This document shows positions 54,012-63,258 of a stretch of 64,000 bases of DNA, piece by piece. Below the pieces are notes generated by a model. That model did not search any database. It worked only from the letters and a program-made list of their open reading frames with translations, and had not been told where the DNA came from. Made by a program: the position numbers and the translations under genes. Position 1 is the first letter of the stretch, and each line of letters begins with the position of its first letter. The DNA comes from CAZPBN01 sp964584935 (GTDB taxonomy: Bacteria; Acidobacteriota; Aminicenantia; Aminicenantales; Aminicenantaceae), in NCBI GenBank assembly GCA_964584935.1, contig CAZPBN010000001.1:124001-188000 (forward strand). Reading direction: 5' to 3'.

Positions 54012-54668
54012 ATGGACGATAAAGATATAACTTTCCAACACATTGCCATTGAAGGGATTCTCAAATCAAGAAAAACCAAACTATCAAAGTTATTAGCGGA
54101 AAAAATTGGAGGAAGACCCATTTTTGATAGTAAGGAAAATCCTTATCTTAGGGACTTCTACAACGAAAAAGAAGGCGCTTCACTTATGACTCAGCTTGTA
54201 TTTTTAGTCAATAGATACCATCAGCAGTCCAGACTTATGCAGAGAAATCTGTTTGAAGAAAGGATTGTCTGTGATTATCTATTTGAAAAAGATAAAATAT
54301 ATGCCTATCAGACACTTTCCGATGACGAACTGATCGTCTATGAAAAAATATATAATATATTTGAAGATCGAATTGTGAAACCAGATTTAGTCATCTACCT
54401 CCAGATATCGTTACCCACTCTTCTCATGAGAATTAAAAAGGAAGGCACTCCTCTTGAAAAGAACATATCAGAAAAATACTTGGAAGATATTCTGGAAGCC
54501 TTTGATTATTTTTTCTTCAATTACCAGGCAACCCCGTTGCTGGTGGTGAAATCTGATGAATTGGATTTCAGCAGAGAAGAGGATTTACTTGACTTAGTGG
54601 ATAAAATCAGGAAAATGAAAAAGAGCCCTTTATATTATGTTCCTCTCGGCAAGGAAAAAAAGGGCTAG
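54012..54668 (+). CDS. Deoxynucleoside-kinase family protein with degenerate P-loop
   Basis: A 218-residue protein whose body matches the deoxynucleoside kinase family: FDSKENPYLRDFY, MTQLVFLVNRYHQQSRLMQ, the catalytic-region ERIVCDYLFEKDKIYA, TLSDDELIVYEKIY and PDLVIYLQISLPTLLMRI. The expected Walker A (GPIGVGKT) reads GILKSRKT, so the second Gly is Arg and the first loop is altered; the Lys and Thr remain. ATP binding may be weakened or lost. An upstream in-frame start (53973) adds 13 residues with no better site, so 54012 is chosen without a strong ribosome site. It lies 54 bp before panB and could be read with the pantothenate operon. Confidence 0.82.
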   Translation: MDDKDITFQHIAIEGILKSRKTKLSKLLAEKIGGRPIFDSKENPYLRDFYNEKEGASLMTQLVFLVNRYHQQSRLMQRNLFEERIVCDYLFEKDKIYAYQTLSDDELIVYEKIYNIFEDRIVKPDLVIYLQISLPTLLMRIKKEGTPLEKNISEKYLEDILEAFDYFFFNYQATPLLVVKSDELDFSREEDLLDLVDKIRKMKKSPLYYVPLGKEKKG

Positions 54669-54722
54669 TTACTTTACCTCAATCCTGATATTTCATGGCA
54701 GGATGGGGAGAAAGGATAAAAA

Positions 54723-55583
54723 ATGCCCAAAAACAATTCCCAAAAAATAACAATTCCCTCACTTTATGAAAAAAAAGATAATAATGAAAAGATCATCGCT
54801 CTCACTGCATATGATTATCCCGTAGGGAAAATAATTGATGAAACCGGTATAGATATCATTCTCGTTGGAGATTCCTTGGGAATGGTTGTTCTCGGTTACG
54901 AGGATACGATCGCTGTAACCATGGATGAAATGATCCACCACACTAAACCGGTTGCCCGCTCGGCTCAGAGAGCTTTCGTTATTGGAGACATGCCTTACTT
55001 TTCTTTTCACCTATCCATTGAACAATCCGTATTCAATGCTTCCCGATTTATCAAAGAAGGAGGAGCTAAGGCAGTCAAAATAGAAGGAGCCTCCTCAAAA
55101 AGACTTGAGCTTATCAGAGCCCTGGTAGAAGCAGAAATTCCGGTTATGGGTCATGTTGGATTAACCCCTCAGTCTATAAACCATCTTGGTCAGTTCAAAG
55201 TAAGAGGTAAGGAAGTCGAAGAGGCAAAAAAAATAATAACAGACGCACTAAACCTGGAAAAAGCAGGAGTTTTTTCTGTAGTTCTGGAGTGCATCCCAAA
55301 GGAACTAGCAAAAATTATCACAAAAAAACTAAAAGTCCCTACCATCGGAATAGGAGCTGGACCTTTCTGTGATGGCCAAATTCTTGTTTTTCATGATTTG
55401 GTTGGATTCTCAAATGGATATTTGCCAAAGTTTGTTAAAAAATATGCCGATTTCCATAAAGAAATCCATGAATCAGTAACAAATTATATCAATGATGTTC
55501 GATCAGGATCCTTCCCTTCTGAGATCCATTCCTATCACTTGAATCCGGATAAACTAAAAAAAATTGAAAAAGAAATCAATTGA
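54723..55583 (+). CDS. panB: 3-methyl-2-oxobutanoate hydroxymethyltransferase
   Basis: A 286-residue TIM barrel that adds a hydroxymethyl group from 5,10-methylene-tetrahydrofolate to alpha-ketoisovalerate, giving ketopantoate, the first step to pantothenate and CoA. Visible are LTAYDYPVGKI, VGDSLGMVVLG (metal and substrate residues), MTVHTKPV-like DEMIHHTKPVARS, and GHVGLTPQSINHLGQFKVRG. IGIGAGPFCDGQILVFHDL is also diagnostic. AAAGGA lies six bases before the ATG. It starts the panB-panC-panD run. panE (ketopantoate reductase) is not in the window. Confidence 0.97.
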   Translation: MPKNNSQKITIPSLYEKKDNNEKIIALTAYDYPVGKIIDETGIDIILVGDSLGMVVLGYEDTIAVTMDEMIHHTKPVARSAQRAFVIGDMPYFSFHLSIEQSVFNASRFIKEGGAKAVKIEGASSKRLELIRALVEAEIPVMGHVGLTPQSINHLGQFKVRGKEVEEAKKIITDALNLEKAGVFSVVLECIPKELAKIITKKLKVPTIGIGAGPFCDGQILVFHDLVGFSNGYLPKFVKKYADFHKEIHESVTNYINDVRSGSFPSEIHSYHLNPDKLKKIEKEIN

Positions 55584-55645
55584 CCGGAATCATTTTGGTA
55601 ATCCCTAAGAATGGATAAAAAGATAAAGAAAACAAGGAAAAACCG

Positions 55646-56497
55646 ATGAAAACAATTAAAACCATCGAGTTAATGCAGAATGAAATAAAAAAGATAAAAT
55701 CTCAACAAAAGACAGTCGGTTTTGTGCCCACAATGGGAAGTCTTCATGAAGGACACCTTAGTCTCATCAGAAAATGTTTAAAAATCGCAGATGTGACTGT
55801 AGTGAGCATCTTTGTCAACCCAACTCAATTCGGACCCGAGGAAGATTTTAAACAGTATCCCAGAAATATTGAAAAAGATTCGGAAATCCTTTCCCAGGAA
55901 GGAATTGATTACTTATTCTATCCCGATAGTAAAGAAATGTATCCGGAGGATTATAAAACCTATGTCAAAGTTCATGACCTTCAGGATAAATTATGTGGAC
56001 AATCAAGAAAGGGACACTTTAAAGGGATCTGCACCATTGTATTAAAGCTTTTTCATATAATAAATCCAGATATTTCCTTTTTTGGCCAGAAAGATGCCCA
56101 ACAGGCTGTCATCATCAAACAAATGGTGAAAGATCTCAACTTAAATATCAAAATCCATGTTCTTCCTATAATCAGGGAAAAAGATGGGCTGGCACTGAGC
56201 TCCAGAAATAAATATTTAAACAAAGAGGAAAGACAGGCAGCTCTTGTCTTGTCCAAGAGTCTGAAGAAAGCCAGAAATTTAATTGATAACGGGGAGAAAA
56301 AATCTTCATTGATCATTAATAAAATGGGAAAAATCATAGAACAAGAACCTCTAGCCCGTATTGATTACATTGATATTGTGAACTTGGAAACATTGAATTC
56401 TGTCGACAGAATCAATAATCAAATCCTTATTGCCCTTGCTGTTTTTTTAGGGAAAGTAAGGCTTATAGATAATACCATCATCCATATAAAGGAGTGA
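55646..56497 (+). CDS. panC: Pantothenate synthetase
   Basis: A 283-residue cytosolic ligase joining pantoate and beta-alanine with ATP cleavage to AMP. The nucleotidyltransferase motifs are VPTMGSLHEGHLSLI, VSIFVNPTQFGP, and the later FGQKDAQQAVIIKQM with the KMSKS-like LSSRNKYL. Length is normal. A ribosome site AAGGA is seven bases before the ATG. Its stop TGA overlaps the panD ribosome site AAGGAG. Confidence 0.97.
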   Translation: MKTIKTIELMQNEIKKIKSQQKTVGFVPTMGSLHEGHLSLIRKCLKIADVTVVSIFVNPTQFGPEEDFKQYPRNIEKDSEILSQEGIDYLFYPDSKEMYPEDYKTYVKVHDLQDKLCGQSRKGHFKGICTIVLKLFHIINPDISFFGQKDAQQAVIIKQMVKDLNLNIKIHVLPIIREKDGLALSSRNKYLNKEERQAALVLSKSLKKARNLIDNGEKKSSLIINKMGKIIEQEPLARIDYIDIVNLETLNSVDRINNQILIALAVFLGKVRLIDNTIIHIKE

Positions 56498-56503
56498 AAT
56501 CCG

Positions 56504-56860
56504 ATGAAAAGAATAATCCTAAAGTCTAAAATTCATAAGGCTACAGTTACAGAAACAAACATTAATTATGAAGGCAGTTTGACCTTAGATCAAGATTTAA
56601 TGAAAGCTTCCGACATAATTCCGTATGAACAAATCCAGGTCTATAATATTTCCAATGGAGAAAGATTCGTTACTTACTTGATAAAGGGAAAAGCCGGTTC
56701 TGGAATTGTAGGAATCAATGGTGCCGCTGCCCATAAAGCTAAAAAGGGAGATCAATTAATCATTGCGACCTACGCAGAGATGGATGAGAAAGATATTGAT
56801 TTCATAGTTCCCACAATCATCATACTGGATGAAAAAAACAATATAAAAGAACCTTATTAA
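56504..56860 (+). CDS. panD: Aspartate 1-decarboxylase precursor
   Basis: A 118-residue pyruvoyl enzyme making beta-alanine from aspartate. The self-cleavage site is in NYEGSLTLD, where the Gly-Ser bond breaks and Ser becomes the pyruvoyl group. IHKATVTETN, IPYEQIQVYNISNG and GINGAAAHKAKKGDQLIIATYA are family segments. It starts six bases after panC and completes the beta-alanine branch for it. Confidence 0.97.
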   Translation: MKRIILKSKIHKATVTETNINYEGSLTLDQDLMKASDIIPYEQIQVYNISNGERFVTYLIKGKAGSGIVGINGAAAHKAKKGDQLIIATYAEMDEKDIDFIVPTIIILDEKNNIKEPY

Positions 56861-56887
56861 AACTAAAGAAAAAGGCTATTCCGTTGA

Positions 56888-56908
56888 GTTAAAAGTCTAT
56901 CTTTTAAC
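56888..56908. terminator. Possible hairpin between convergent panD and aminotransferase genes
   Basis: GTTAAAAG (56888-56895) and CTTTTAAC (56901-56908) form a perfect 8-bp stem around TCTAT. It lies between two convergent genes, where a bidirectional terminator is expected. Neither side has a clean T-run, and the stem is AT-rich, so the call is weak. Confidence 0.4.
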
Positions 56909-56969
56909 AGAAAAAAATCCCTATTTTCTTTTTTTCTTCAGTCATTTTGTATTCATCCCCATGTCTTTC

Positions 56970-58658
56970 TTATTCCTGATCCCGGTTTACATAATAGAAA
57001 AATTTCAACTCCTCGATTTCCCTTTCATCCTGAAAAAATGCCAAATCTTTTTCTTTTTTTAAATCATTGACTATTGATTGGGCTTGTTGCAAATAGAATT
57101 TTCTATGATTTTCAATTTTGGAAAGATCGATCTTTTTATAATTGAAATCATTATCAATGGAAAAAACAGGAATTTCTTCTTGAAATCCTATACATTTCCA
57201 TTGGGCAGTACGCATATTGAATGCGTATGTTTTGAGAAAAAAAGATCCGTATTCGGCTATAAATTGAATAGCTTTGACTAAATAATCGATATCATTATTG
57301 TTAAATGAATAATGGATATTCACTCGGATCCAGCCGGGTTTTAATCCCCTATATCCTTTTTTGATAAAATTCATTAATTTCTTTGAAGTGACTCTATCGA
57401 TACCCAGTAATATATGTCCATAAGGACCAGCACAACTGCAGCCAGCTCTGGACTGAATCCCAAAAAGGTCATTGAGCAATTTTGTTACTAATCTGGGATG
57501 CAAAATTCTGTCTTTATGCCTAATATTGAAAGAAATAATGGGTATTCTATTCTCTGCTGTTGAATTTCCTATTAATTCGAGATTTTTGATTTGATTTAAT
57601 TGATGGATAAAGTATTGGGAATAATTCATCTCAATTTCTTCTATATGTTTTATCCCAATTTTCTCCTTAAGTTCTAACACCAAAGCTGCTTTTATGGTTT
57701 GGAGTATGGGTGAAGTTCCCGCTTTTTCTCTCTTTTCGATTTCATTCAAATAGGCATGAACATCGGATCCCACATAGGTAACCGTCCCCCCTCCTGAAGT
57801 AGTAGGAGGCAAGTCTTTTCTATAAATTTTTTCATTAAAAACCAGAATCCCACTGCTGCCTGGTCCCCCCAGAAATTTATGAGGAGAAAAAAAGATGGCA
57901 TCAAAATAGGATTCCTTATCCTTATTCATATCAATTTCCACATAGGGCGCAACCGCAGCAAAATCGAAAAGCACCAAAACTCCATATTTATGACATATTC
58001 GAGCAATGTCATAGACTCTTGTTTTTATACCTGTAATATTCGAACCAGCAGAAAAAGAGGCTATTTTCATTCTTTTTGAAAATTTTTCATCTTTAATCTT
58101 TTGCTCTAAGTCTACTAAGCTGATTTCTCCCTTTTCGTCCAAATCTATTTTAACCAATTCAACAAATGCTTCCCGCCACATAATCTCATTGGTATGATGT
58201 TCATATGGTCCAATAAACACAACAGGGCGGGATTTTTCAATGGTTTCTATAATAGGACGGGAGGAATTTCCAGATTTGCTGATCCATTGATAAATATTTT
58301 CTTTCGTAACAGGGGGAATATAAACGCCCAGTATTTCCTGAAGTCTTTTCAATGCTCCTGTTGTTCCTGAGCCAGTTGAAATGATCTTGCAATTTTTCCC
58401 TGCATTGATCAGACTTTTTATCTTATTTTCCGCCTGATGGAGAATGTTTGTCATATACTTCCCCGAATAGTTATCTTCCGTGTGAGTATTGGCATATGAT
58501 TCTTCGATATTGAGAATGATATTCTCTATATATCTCAATCCTCTACCCGAGGCAGTGTAATCCGCATACATAAGATGCCTCTCGCCAAATGGACCTTTAA
58601 AAAGAAGGTCATTCCCTATGATCTGTTTCCGTATTTCATCAATCCCATAATCTCTCAT
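56970..58658 (-). CDS. Class V aminotransferase family protein (cysteine-desulfurase-like)
   Basis: A 562-residue PLP enzyme of fold type I. The N-terminal LMYADYTASGRGLRYIE with YANTHTEDN, the GSGTTGALK phosphate region, the Asp in LFDFAAVAPYVEID, and the PLP Lys in FFSPHKFLGGPGSSG are visible. A Cys-containing loop, SRAGCSCAGPYGH, lies where group II cysteine desulfurases carry their active Cys. The C-terminal 130 residues form an extra domain (INIHYSFNN... onward) beyond the usual 400. This subfamily occurs widely but has no assigned substrate that I know. GGAGG precedes the ATG. It is convergent with panD. Confidence 0.85.
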   Translation of the reverse strand: MRDYGIDEIRKQIIGNDLLFKGPFGERHLMYADYTASGRGLRYIENIILNIEESYANTHTEDNYSGKYMTNILHQAENKIKSLINAGKNCKIISTGSGTTGALKRLQEILGVYIPPVTKENIYQWISKSGNSSRPIIETIEKSRPVVFIGPYEHHTNEIMWREAFVELVKIDLDEKGEISLVDLEQKIKDEKFSKRMKIASFSAGSNITGIKTRVYDIARICHKYGVLVLFDFAAVAPYVEIDMNKDKESYFDAIFFSPHKFLGGPGSSGILVFNEKIYRKDLPPTTSGGGTVTYVGSDVHAYLNEIEKREKAGTSPILQTIKAALVLELKEKIGIKHIEEIEMNYSQYFIHQLNQIKNLELIGNSTAENRIPIISFNIRHKDRILHPRLVTKLLNDLFGIQSRAGCSCAGPYGHILLGIDRVTSKKLMNFIKKGYRGLKPGWIRVNIHYSFNNNDIDYLVKAIQFIAEYGSFFLKTYAFNMRTAQWKCIGFQEEIPVFSIDNDFNYKKIDLSKIENHRKFYLQQAQSIVNDLKKEKDLAFFQDEREIEELKFFYYVNRDQE

Positions 58659-58758
58659 TACATTCCTCCGGAATCATTTGGGACATTTCATTCGATGACC
58701 AAAAAAAAAGTTAAATGATCTTTTCTAATTGTAATGAATTTTGAATGAGAAAAATCTT

Positions 58759-60222
58759 TTATTCCAAGTGATAATTTGGTGCTTCTTTAGTTATGATGAC
58801 ATCATGCACATGACTTTCTCTATAACCAGCTGCAGATGTTCTTATAAATTCTGCTTTGCTGTGTAGTTCCTGGATATTCTCACACCCAGCATAACCCATT
58901 CCTGCTTTAAGGCCACCCACCATCATCTGAATGATACGAGAAGCAGTTCCTTTGTAGGGGACTCTTCCTTCAATCCCCTCAGGAACGAGTTTTTTATCAC
59001 TGAGCCTCGAATCTTGAAAGTACCGGTCTTTCCCCCCTTCTTTCATAGCTTCTATAGAGCCCATTCCTCTGTAAGTTTTATAGGAACGTCCTTGATATAT
59101 CACCACATCTCCCGGTGACTCACTCGTGCCTGCAAGAATATTCCCTACCATAACCGAATCAGCTCCGGCAACCATCGCTTTGGTGATATCACCGGAATAC
59201 TTTATTCCACCATCTGCAATTAAAGGAATATTTTCATTCTGAGAGACCTTAAAAACATTTTGTATGGCTGTTATCTGAGGAATCCCTGCTCCTGACACCA
59301 CCCTGGTGGTGCAGATAGAACCAGGTCCAACCCCGACTTTCACCGCATCAACTCCAAGCTCAATCAATTCTTTGGCAGCTTCGGTCGTTCCTATATTGCC
59401 TGCAATCAACTCCTGCTCAGGCAATTCCTTTTTGATCATTTTAATTGTATCAAGCACCTTCTTGGAATGACCATGAGCACTATCGATGACCAACACATCA
59501 ACCTTTGCTTCCACTAAAGCTCTTGCTCTGTCAATGGTCTCTTCTCCTATCCCAACCGCAGCTCCTGTTCTTAACCGTCCCAGTTTATCCTTGGAAGCAT
59601 TAGGATATTGGATCCTTTTGAGTATATCTTTATAAGTAATGAGTCCTTTCAAAAAATTTTTCTCATCGACCATCAATATTTTTTCAATCTTATGCTTATG
59701 AAAAAGCTTCTCTGCTTCTTCAAGAGAGGTTCCCAGAGGAACAGTTATCAATTCTGTTGTCATCGCTTTCTCTATAGGCAAGTTGAGACGGGTTTCAAAC
59801 CGGATATCCCGGTTTGTTAGTATGCCCACCAGTTTATTATTTTCATCTGTTATCGGTAATCCGGAAATTCCGTACCTTTTCATAACTTCTTTGGCTTCAT
59901 ATATTTTATTTTGAGGTTTCATGGTTACGGGATCCACAATCATACCGCTTTCATACCTTTTGACTTTGTCCACTTCCTCTGCTTGTTTTGATATAGGCAT
60001 ATTTTTGTGAATGATTCCCATACCTCCCTGTTGAGCCATAGTGATAGCCATTCTTGATTCTGTGACTGTATCCATAGCCGAACTTACTACGGGGATATTG
60101 AGATGTATGTTTTTACTCAATTTTGTCGACACATTCGCTTCTACTGGAACAATATAAGATTTGGCAGGTAAAACCAACACATCATCAAATGTGAGGCCTT
60201 CCTTTATTTTATTTCCAGTCAT
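58759..60222 (-). CDS. guaB: Inosine-5'-monophosphate dehydrogenase
   Basis: A 487-residue enzyme oxidising IMP to XMP with NAD, the committed step to GMP. The barrel has GLTFDDVLVLPA at the N terminus, the catalytic Cys loop GVGPGSICTTRVVSGAG, DGGIKYSGDI, and the mobile flap YRGMGSIEAMKEG. Two CBS domains (about residues 95-205) lie inside the barrel. The start is the ATG at 60222 next to GGGGGAGG, ten bases after the secA stop; a longer frame to 60285 runs through the secA end and is rejected. It is in one unit with secA. Confidence 0.96.
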   Translation of the reverse strand: MTGNKIKEGLTFDDVLVLPAKSYIVPVEANVSTKLSKNIHLNIPVVSSAMDTVTESRMAITMAQQGGMGIIHKNMPISKQAEEVDKVKRYESGMIVDPVTMKPQNKIYEAKEVMKRYGISGLPITDENNKLVGILTNRDIRFETRLNLPIEKAMTTELITVPLGTSLEEAEKLFHKHKIEKILMVDEKNFLKGLITYKDILKRIQYPNASKDKLGRLRTGAAVGIGEETIDRARALVEAKVDVLVIDSAHGHSKKVLDTIKMIKKELPEQELIAGNIGTTEAAKELIELGVDAVKVGVGPGSICTTRVVSGAGIPQITAIQNVFKVSQNENIPLIADGGIKYSGDITKAMVAGADSVMVGNILAGTSESPGDVVIYQGRSYKTYRGMGSIEAMKEGGKDRYFQDSRLSDKKLVPEGIEGRVPYKGTASRIIQMMVGGLKAGMGYAGCENIQELHSKAEFIRTSAAGYRESHVHDVIITKEAPNYHLE

Positions 60223-60232
60223 TTCCTCCCCC

Positions 60233-62839
60233 CTATCTTCTTTTTCTTTTCTTTTTTCTTTTTTTGGGAATGAGGGATCTTGCATCTTTGGTCTTCACCG
60301 AAGGCGTATTTTGAGGTCTTTTGAAATAGATAGGTTGCTCTTTTCTTTCTGGGATTTCTTCCTCAACCACAGGTTGGAACAGAAACAGATAACGTATTTG
60401 TTCTTCTTCTATTCTGTCCATCATGGATTGGAACATATCATAACTTTCTTTTTTATATTCAATCAAAGGATCTCTTTGACCATATCCCCTTAGTCCTATT
60501 CCTTCTTTAAGATAATCCATACCTAATAAATGGTCTTTCCACTGAGAGTCTAATATCTGAAGCAATACGATTCGTTCAAATTCCCGCATCTGGTTCTCAC
60601 TTATTATCTTCTCCTTCTCTTCGTACATATTTTTAAGTGTCTTAATGGTCAGATCCCTCAGTTCATCAAAATTTATGGTATCCCAATCAATATTCAACTC
60701 TCTAAGGTCCAAACTAAACTGAGAAAGTATCGCATTTATTAAACTTTCCACATCCCAGTCATCCGGATCTTTATCTTTATTTGTATGAGTATCCATAAAC
60801 CAGTCAACCAGACTTTCAATCAACTCAAATATATATGATTTCATATCTTTTCCAGAAAGAATTTCCCTTCTTTGTTTATAAATGGATTCTCTCTGTTTGT
60901 TCATCACATCATCATATTCAAGCAAATGTTTTCGTATGGAAAAATTTCGCCCTTCAACCTGTTTTTGAGCTCTTTCTATGGCTCTGGTTACCATATTATG
61001 TTCAATAGGAACACCTTCTCTCATTCCTATTCTGGACATAAGCCCAGAAACTCTTTCACTTCCGAATATACGCATCAAATCATCTTCCATAGAAAGATAA
61101 AAACGGGAAGCCCCTGGATCCCCCTGTCTTCCTGCTCTTCCTCTAAGCTGATTATCAATTCTTCGGGCTTCATGGCGTTCAGTCCCAATAACATAAAGAC
61201 CTTGAAGGTCTATGACTTTCGAATGTTCCTTATCGGTTATTTCCTTTGCTTGTTTGTTCGCTTTTTCTTTTTCGTCTAGTGAGGGGTTGGTAGGATCAAT
61301 CCCTTTTGTTCTCAAACTCTCATCTGCAAGGTATTCTGGATTCCCTCCTAACAGAATATCCACACCTCTACCAGCCATATTGGTAGCAATGGTCACGGAA
61401 TTAAGTCTACCAGCCTGAGCAATTATTTTTGCTTCCATTTCATGATATTTTGCATTGAGTACATTATGATTGATTTTCCTTCTTTTTAATAACTTACTCA
61501 AGTGTTCAGATTTTTCTATAGAAGTCGTTCCCACAAGCATAGGACGACCTTTTTGGTTTTTGTCAACAATATCTTCAACGATGGAATTCCATTTTTCTTG
61601 AGCTGTTCGGAAAATGACATCCGGGTATTCTCGCCGATCCAGTGGTTTATTGGTTGGAATTTCTACTACATCCAAATCATAAATGGAGTGAAATTCAGTC
61701 GCCTCAGTCGCCGCAGTCCCAGTCATTCCTGCCAGTTTATCATACATACGGAAATAATTCTGAAAAGTAACCGAAGCCAGAGTTTGATATTCTTCTTCTA
61801 TTCTTACTCTTTCTTTGGCTTCTAAAGCTTGATGAAGACCATCGCTGTAACGCCTTCCCGGCATTAACCTTCCTGTGAATTCATCGACAATGATAACTTT
61901 TCCATCTTTGACCATATAATCCACATCTCTTTTAAAAAGATGATGGGCTTTTAAAGATTGATTGATATTGTGTATGGTGTCCATATGAGATAAATCATAC
62001 AGATTATCAATTTTAAGAAATTTCTCTGCTTTAGAGACTCCTTCTTCAGTGAGCGTTACCGTTCTTGTTTTTTCCTCGACTTGAAAATCCTTATCTTTGT
62101 TCAAACGCCTGACAAGATTGTCAGCACGGTAGTAAACAGATGTCGTTTCTTCAGAAGGTCCAGATATAATTAAAGGAGTCCTTGCTTCATCGATAAGGAT
62201 ACTATCAACCTCGTCAACAATGGCATAATTATGCTGTTTTTGCACAAGATCAGACTCGCGAAATTTCATATTGTCTCTCAAGAAATCAAATCCAAATTCA
62301 TTATTGGTTCCGTAAGTAATATCTTTTTTATATGCCTCCTGTCTTTCACTCTCAGGTATATCATGCTGAATGTTCCCTACCTCCAAATTCAAAAAGTTGT
62401 AAATAGGTCCCATCCATTCCGTATCTCTTTTTGCCAGGTAATCATTAACTGTTACAATATGGACTCCTTTTCCTTGCAAAGAATTAATATAGGCAGGAAG
62501 GGTGGCAACCAGTGTTTTTCCTTCTCCTGTTTTCATTTCTGCTATCTTTCCCTGATGCAGAACAACTCCACCAATTAGCTGGACGTCAAAATGGCGCATA
62601 TTGATAGTCCTCCTGGCAACTTCCCTGACCACCGCAAAAGCCTCATGAAGAATATCCTCTATAGTAGCTCCCTGATTCAGTTTCTCTTTGAATTCTGCTG
62701 TTTTTGCCTGGAGTTGGCTATCACTGAGGTTCTTTATTTTTGGTTCTAACTTGTTTATTGCCGTCACATAGGGCTTCAGCTTTTTCAATTCTCTTTCATT
62801 TTTTGTTCCGAATATTTTTCTTACGACTAGTTTAAACAT
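60233..62839 (-). CDS. secA: Preprotein translocase subunit SecA
   Basis: An 868-residue ATPase that drives Sec-dependent export. Nucleotide-binding fold 1 has MKTGEGKT and VDEVDSILIDEARTPLIISG; fold 2 has IATNMAGRGVDI and GRAGRQGDPG. The helical scaffold region follows (MLRSIGMREG-like GLMSRIGMREGVPIEHNMV). The tail ends with a basic run (IPKKRKKKRKRR) and lacks the CxCxSGxxHxxC zinc motif that binds SecB, so export is likely SecB-independent or uses the tail on membranes. It precedes guaB by ten bases. Confidence 0.97.
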   Translation of the reverse strand: MFKLVVRKIFGTKNERELKKLKPYVTAINKLEPKIKNLSDSQLQAKTAEFKEKLNQGATIEDILHEAFAVVREVARRTINMRHFDVQLIGGVVLHQGKIAEMKTGEGKTLVATLPAYINSLQGKGVHIVTVNDYLAKRDTEWMGPIYNFLNLEVGNIQHDIPESERQEAYKKDITYGTNNEFGFDFLRDNMKFRESDLVQKQHNYAIVDEVDSILIDEARTPLIISGPSEETTSVYYRADNLVRRLNKDKDFQVEEKTRTVTLTEEGVSKAEKFLKIDNLYDLSHMDTIHNINQSLKAHHLFKRDVDYMVKDGKVIIVDEFTGRLMPGRRYSDGLHQALEAKERVRIEEEYQTLASVTFQNYFRMYDKLAGMTGTAATEATEFHSIYDLDVVEIPTNKPLDRREYPDVIFRTAQEKWNSIVEDIVDKNQKGRPMLVGTTSIEKSEHLSKLLKRRKINHNVLNAKYHEMEAKIIAQAGRLNSVTIATNMAGRGVDILLGGNPEYLADESLRTKGIDPTNPSLDEKEKANKQAKEITDKEHSKVIDLQGLYVIGTERHEARRIDNQLRGRAGRQGDPGASRFYLSMEDDLMRIFGSERVSGLMSRIGMREGVPIEHNMVTRAIERAQKQVEGRNFSIRKHLLEYDDVMNKQRESIYKQRREILSGKDMKSYIFELIESLVDWFMDTHTNKDKDPDDWDVESLINAILSQFSLDLRELNIDWDTINFDELRDLTIKTLKNMYEEKEKIISENQMREFERIVLLQILDSQWKDHLLGMDYLKEGIGLRGYGQRDPLIEYKKESYDMFQSMMDRIEEEQIRYLFLFQPVVEEEIPERKEQPIYFKRPQNTPSVKTKDARSLIPKKRKKKRKRR

Positions 62840-62882
62840 TTGGATAATTTTAAACAGAAAGTCCTTCTATTGTCAATCACAT

Positions 62883-62918
62883 TACTTGCGTTGATTGCGT
62901 TTGTAGCGTTATTTGCGT
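62883..62918. repeat. Four 9-bp tandem units upstream of secA
   Basis: The units TACTTGCGT, TGATTGCGT, TTGTAGCGT and TATTTGCGT follow each other without a gap; the last three bases CGT (and mostly TTGCGT) are constant. The array is 44 bp before the secA start on the minus strand and could overlap its promoter or leader. It is not coding. Confidence 0.7.
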
Positions 62919-62984
62919 TTTGGGGGAATGATAGGACACCAGTCCTTGGAGAGAATAAAACCTTAGTAATAAACGAGAGCTGAT

Positions 62985-63188
62985 TTATTTGTCTTTTTCT
63001 TCCTCAACCGGAATGACAATCCATGCAATAAGGTAAAAAATGACCATGGGAACAACGGCTGACAACAATGCAATTCCTACAAAAATGAGTCTTATAACAG
63101 TCACATCAACGTCAAGATAATCTCCCAGTCCGCCGCATACTCCGCCGATCATTTTTTTTGTCATGGAACGATATAATTTCTTAGCCAT
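62985..63188 (-). CDS. PspC-domain membrane protein
   Basis: A 67-residue protein consisting of one PspC domain: KLYRSMTKKMIGGVCGGLGDYLDVDVTVIRLIFVG-type N terminus with the conserved GGVCGGLG, then a single transmembrane helix (ALLSAVVPMVIFYLIAWIVIP). PspC proteins bind envelope-stress regulators in several phyla. AGGA precedes the ATG. It lies 145 bp upstream of secA on the same strand, and no PspA or sensor gene is next to it. Confidence 0.92.
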   Translation of the reverse strand: MAKKLYRSMTKKMIGGVCGGLGDYLDVDVTVIRLIFVGIALLSAVVPMVIFYLIAWIVIPVEEEKDK

Positions 63189-63258
63189 TTTTTATGTCCT
63201 AATAAAATAAAGTTCTTTCTACTTTTTTATACGGAACAAAAAGAAATTTGTTCAGAAA

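Noticed and set aside
60223..60285. Longer start for guaB
   Set aside because: The added 21 residues are the basic secA tail read in another frame; the ATG at 60222 follows GGGGGAGG.
62883..62918. CRISPR-like array
   Set aside because: Nine-base units without spacers are a simple tandem repeat, and no cas gene is in the window.
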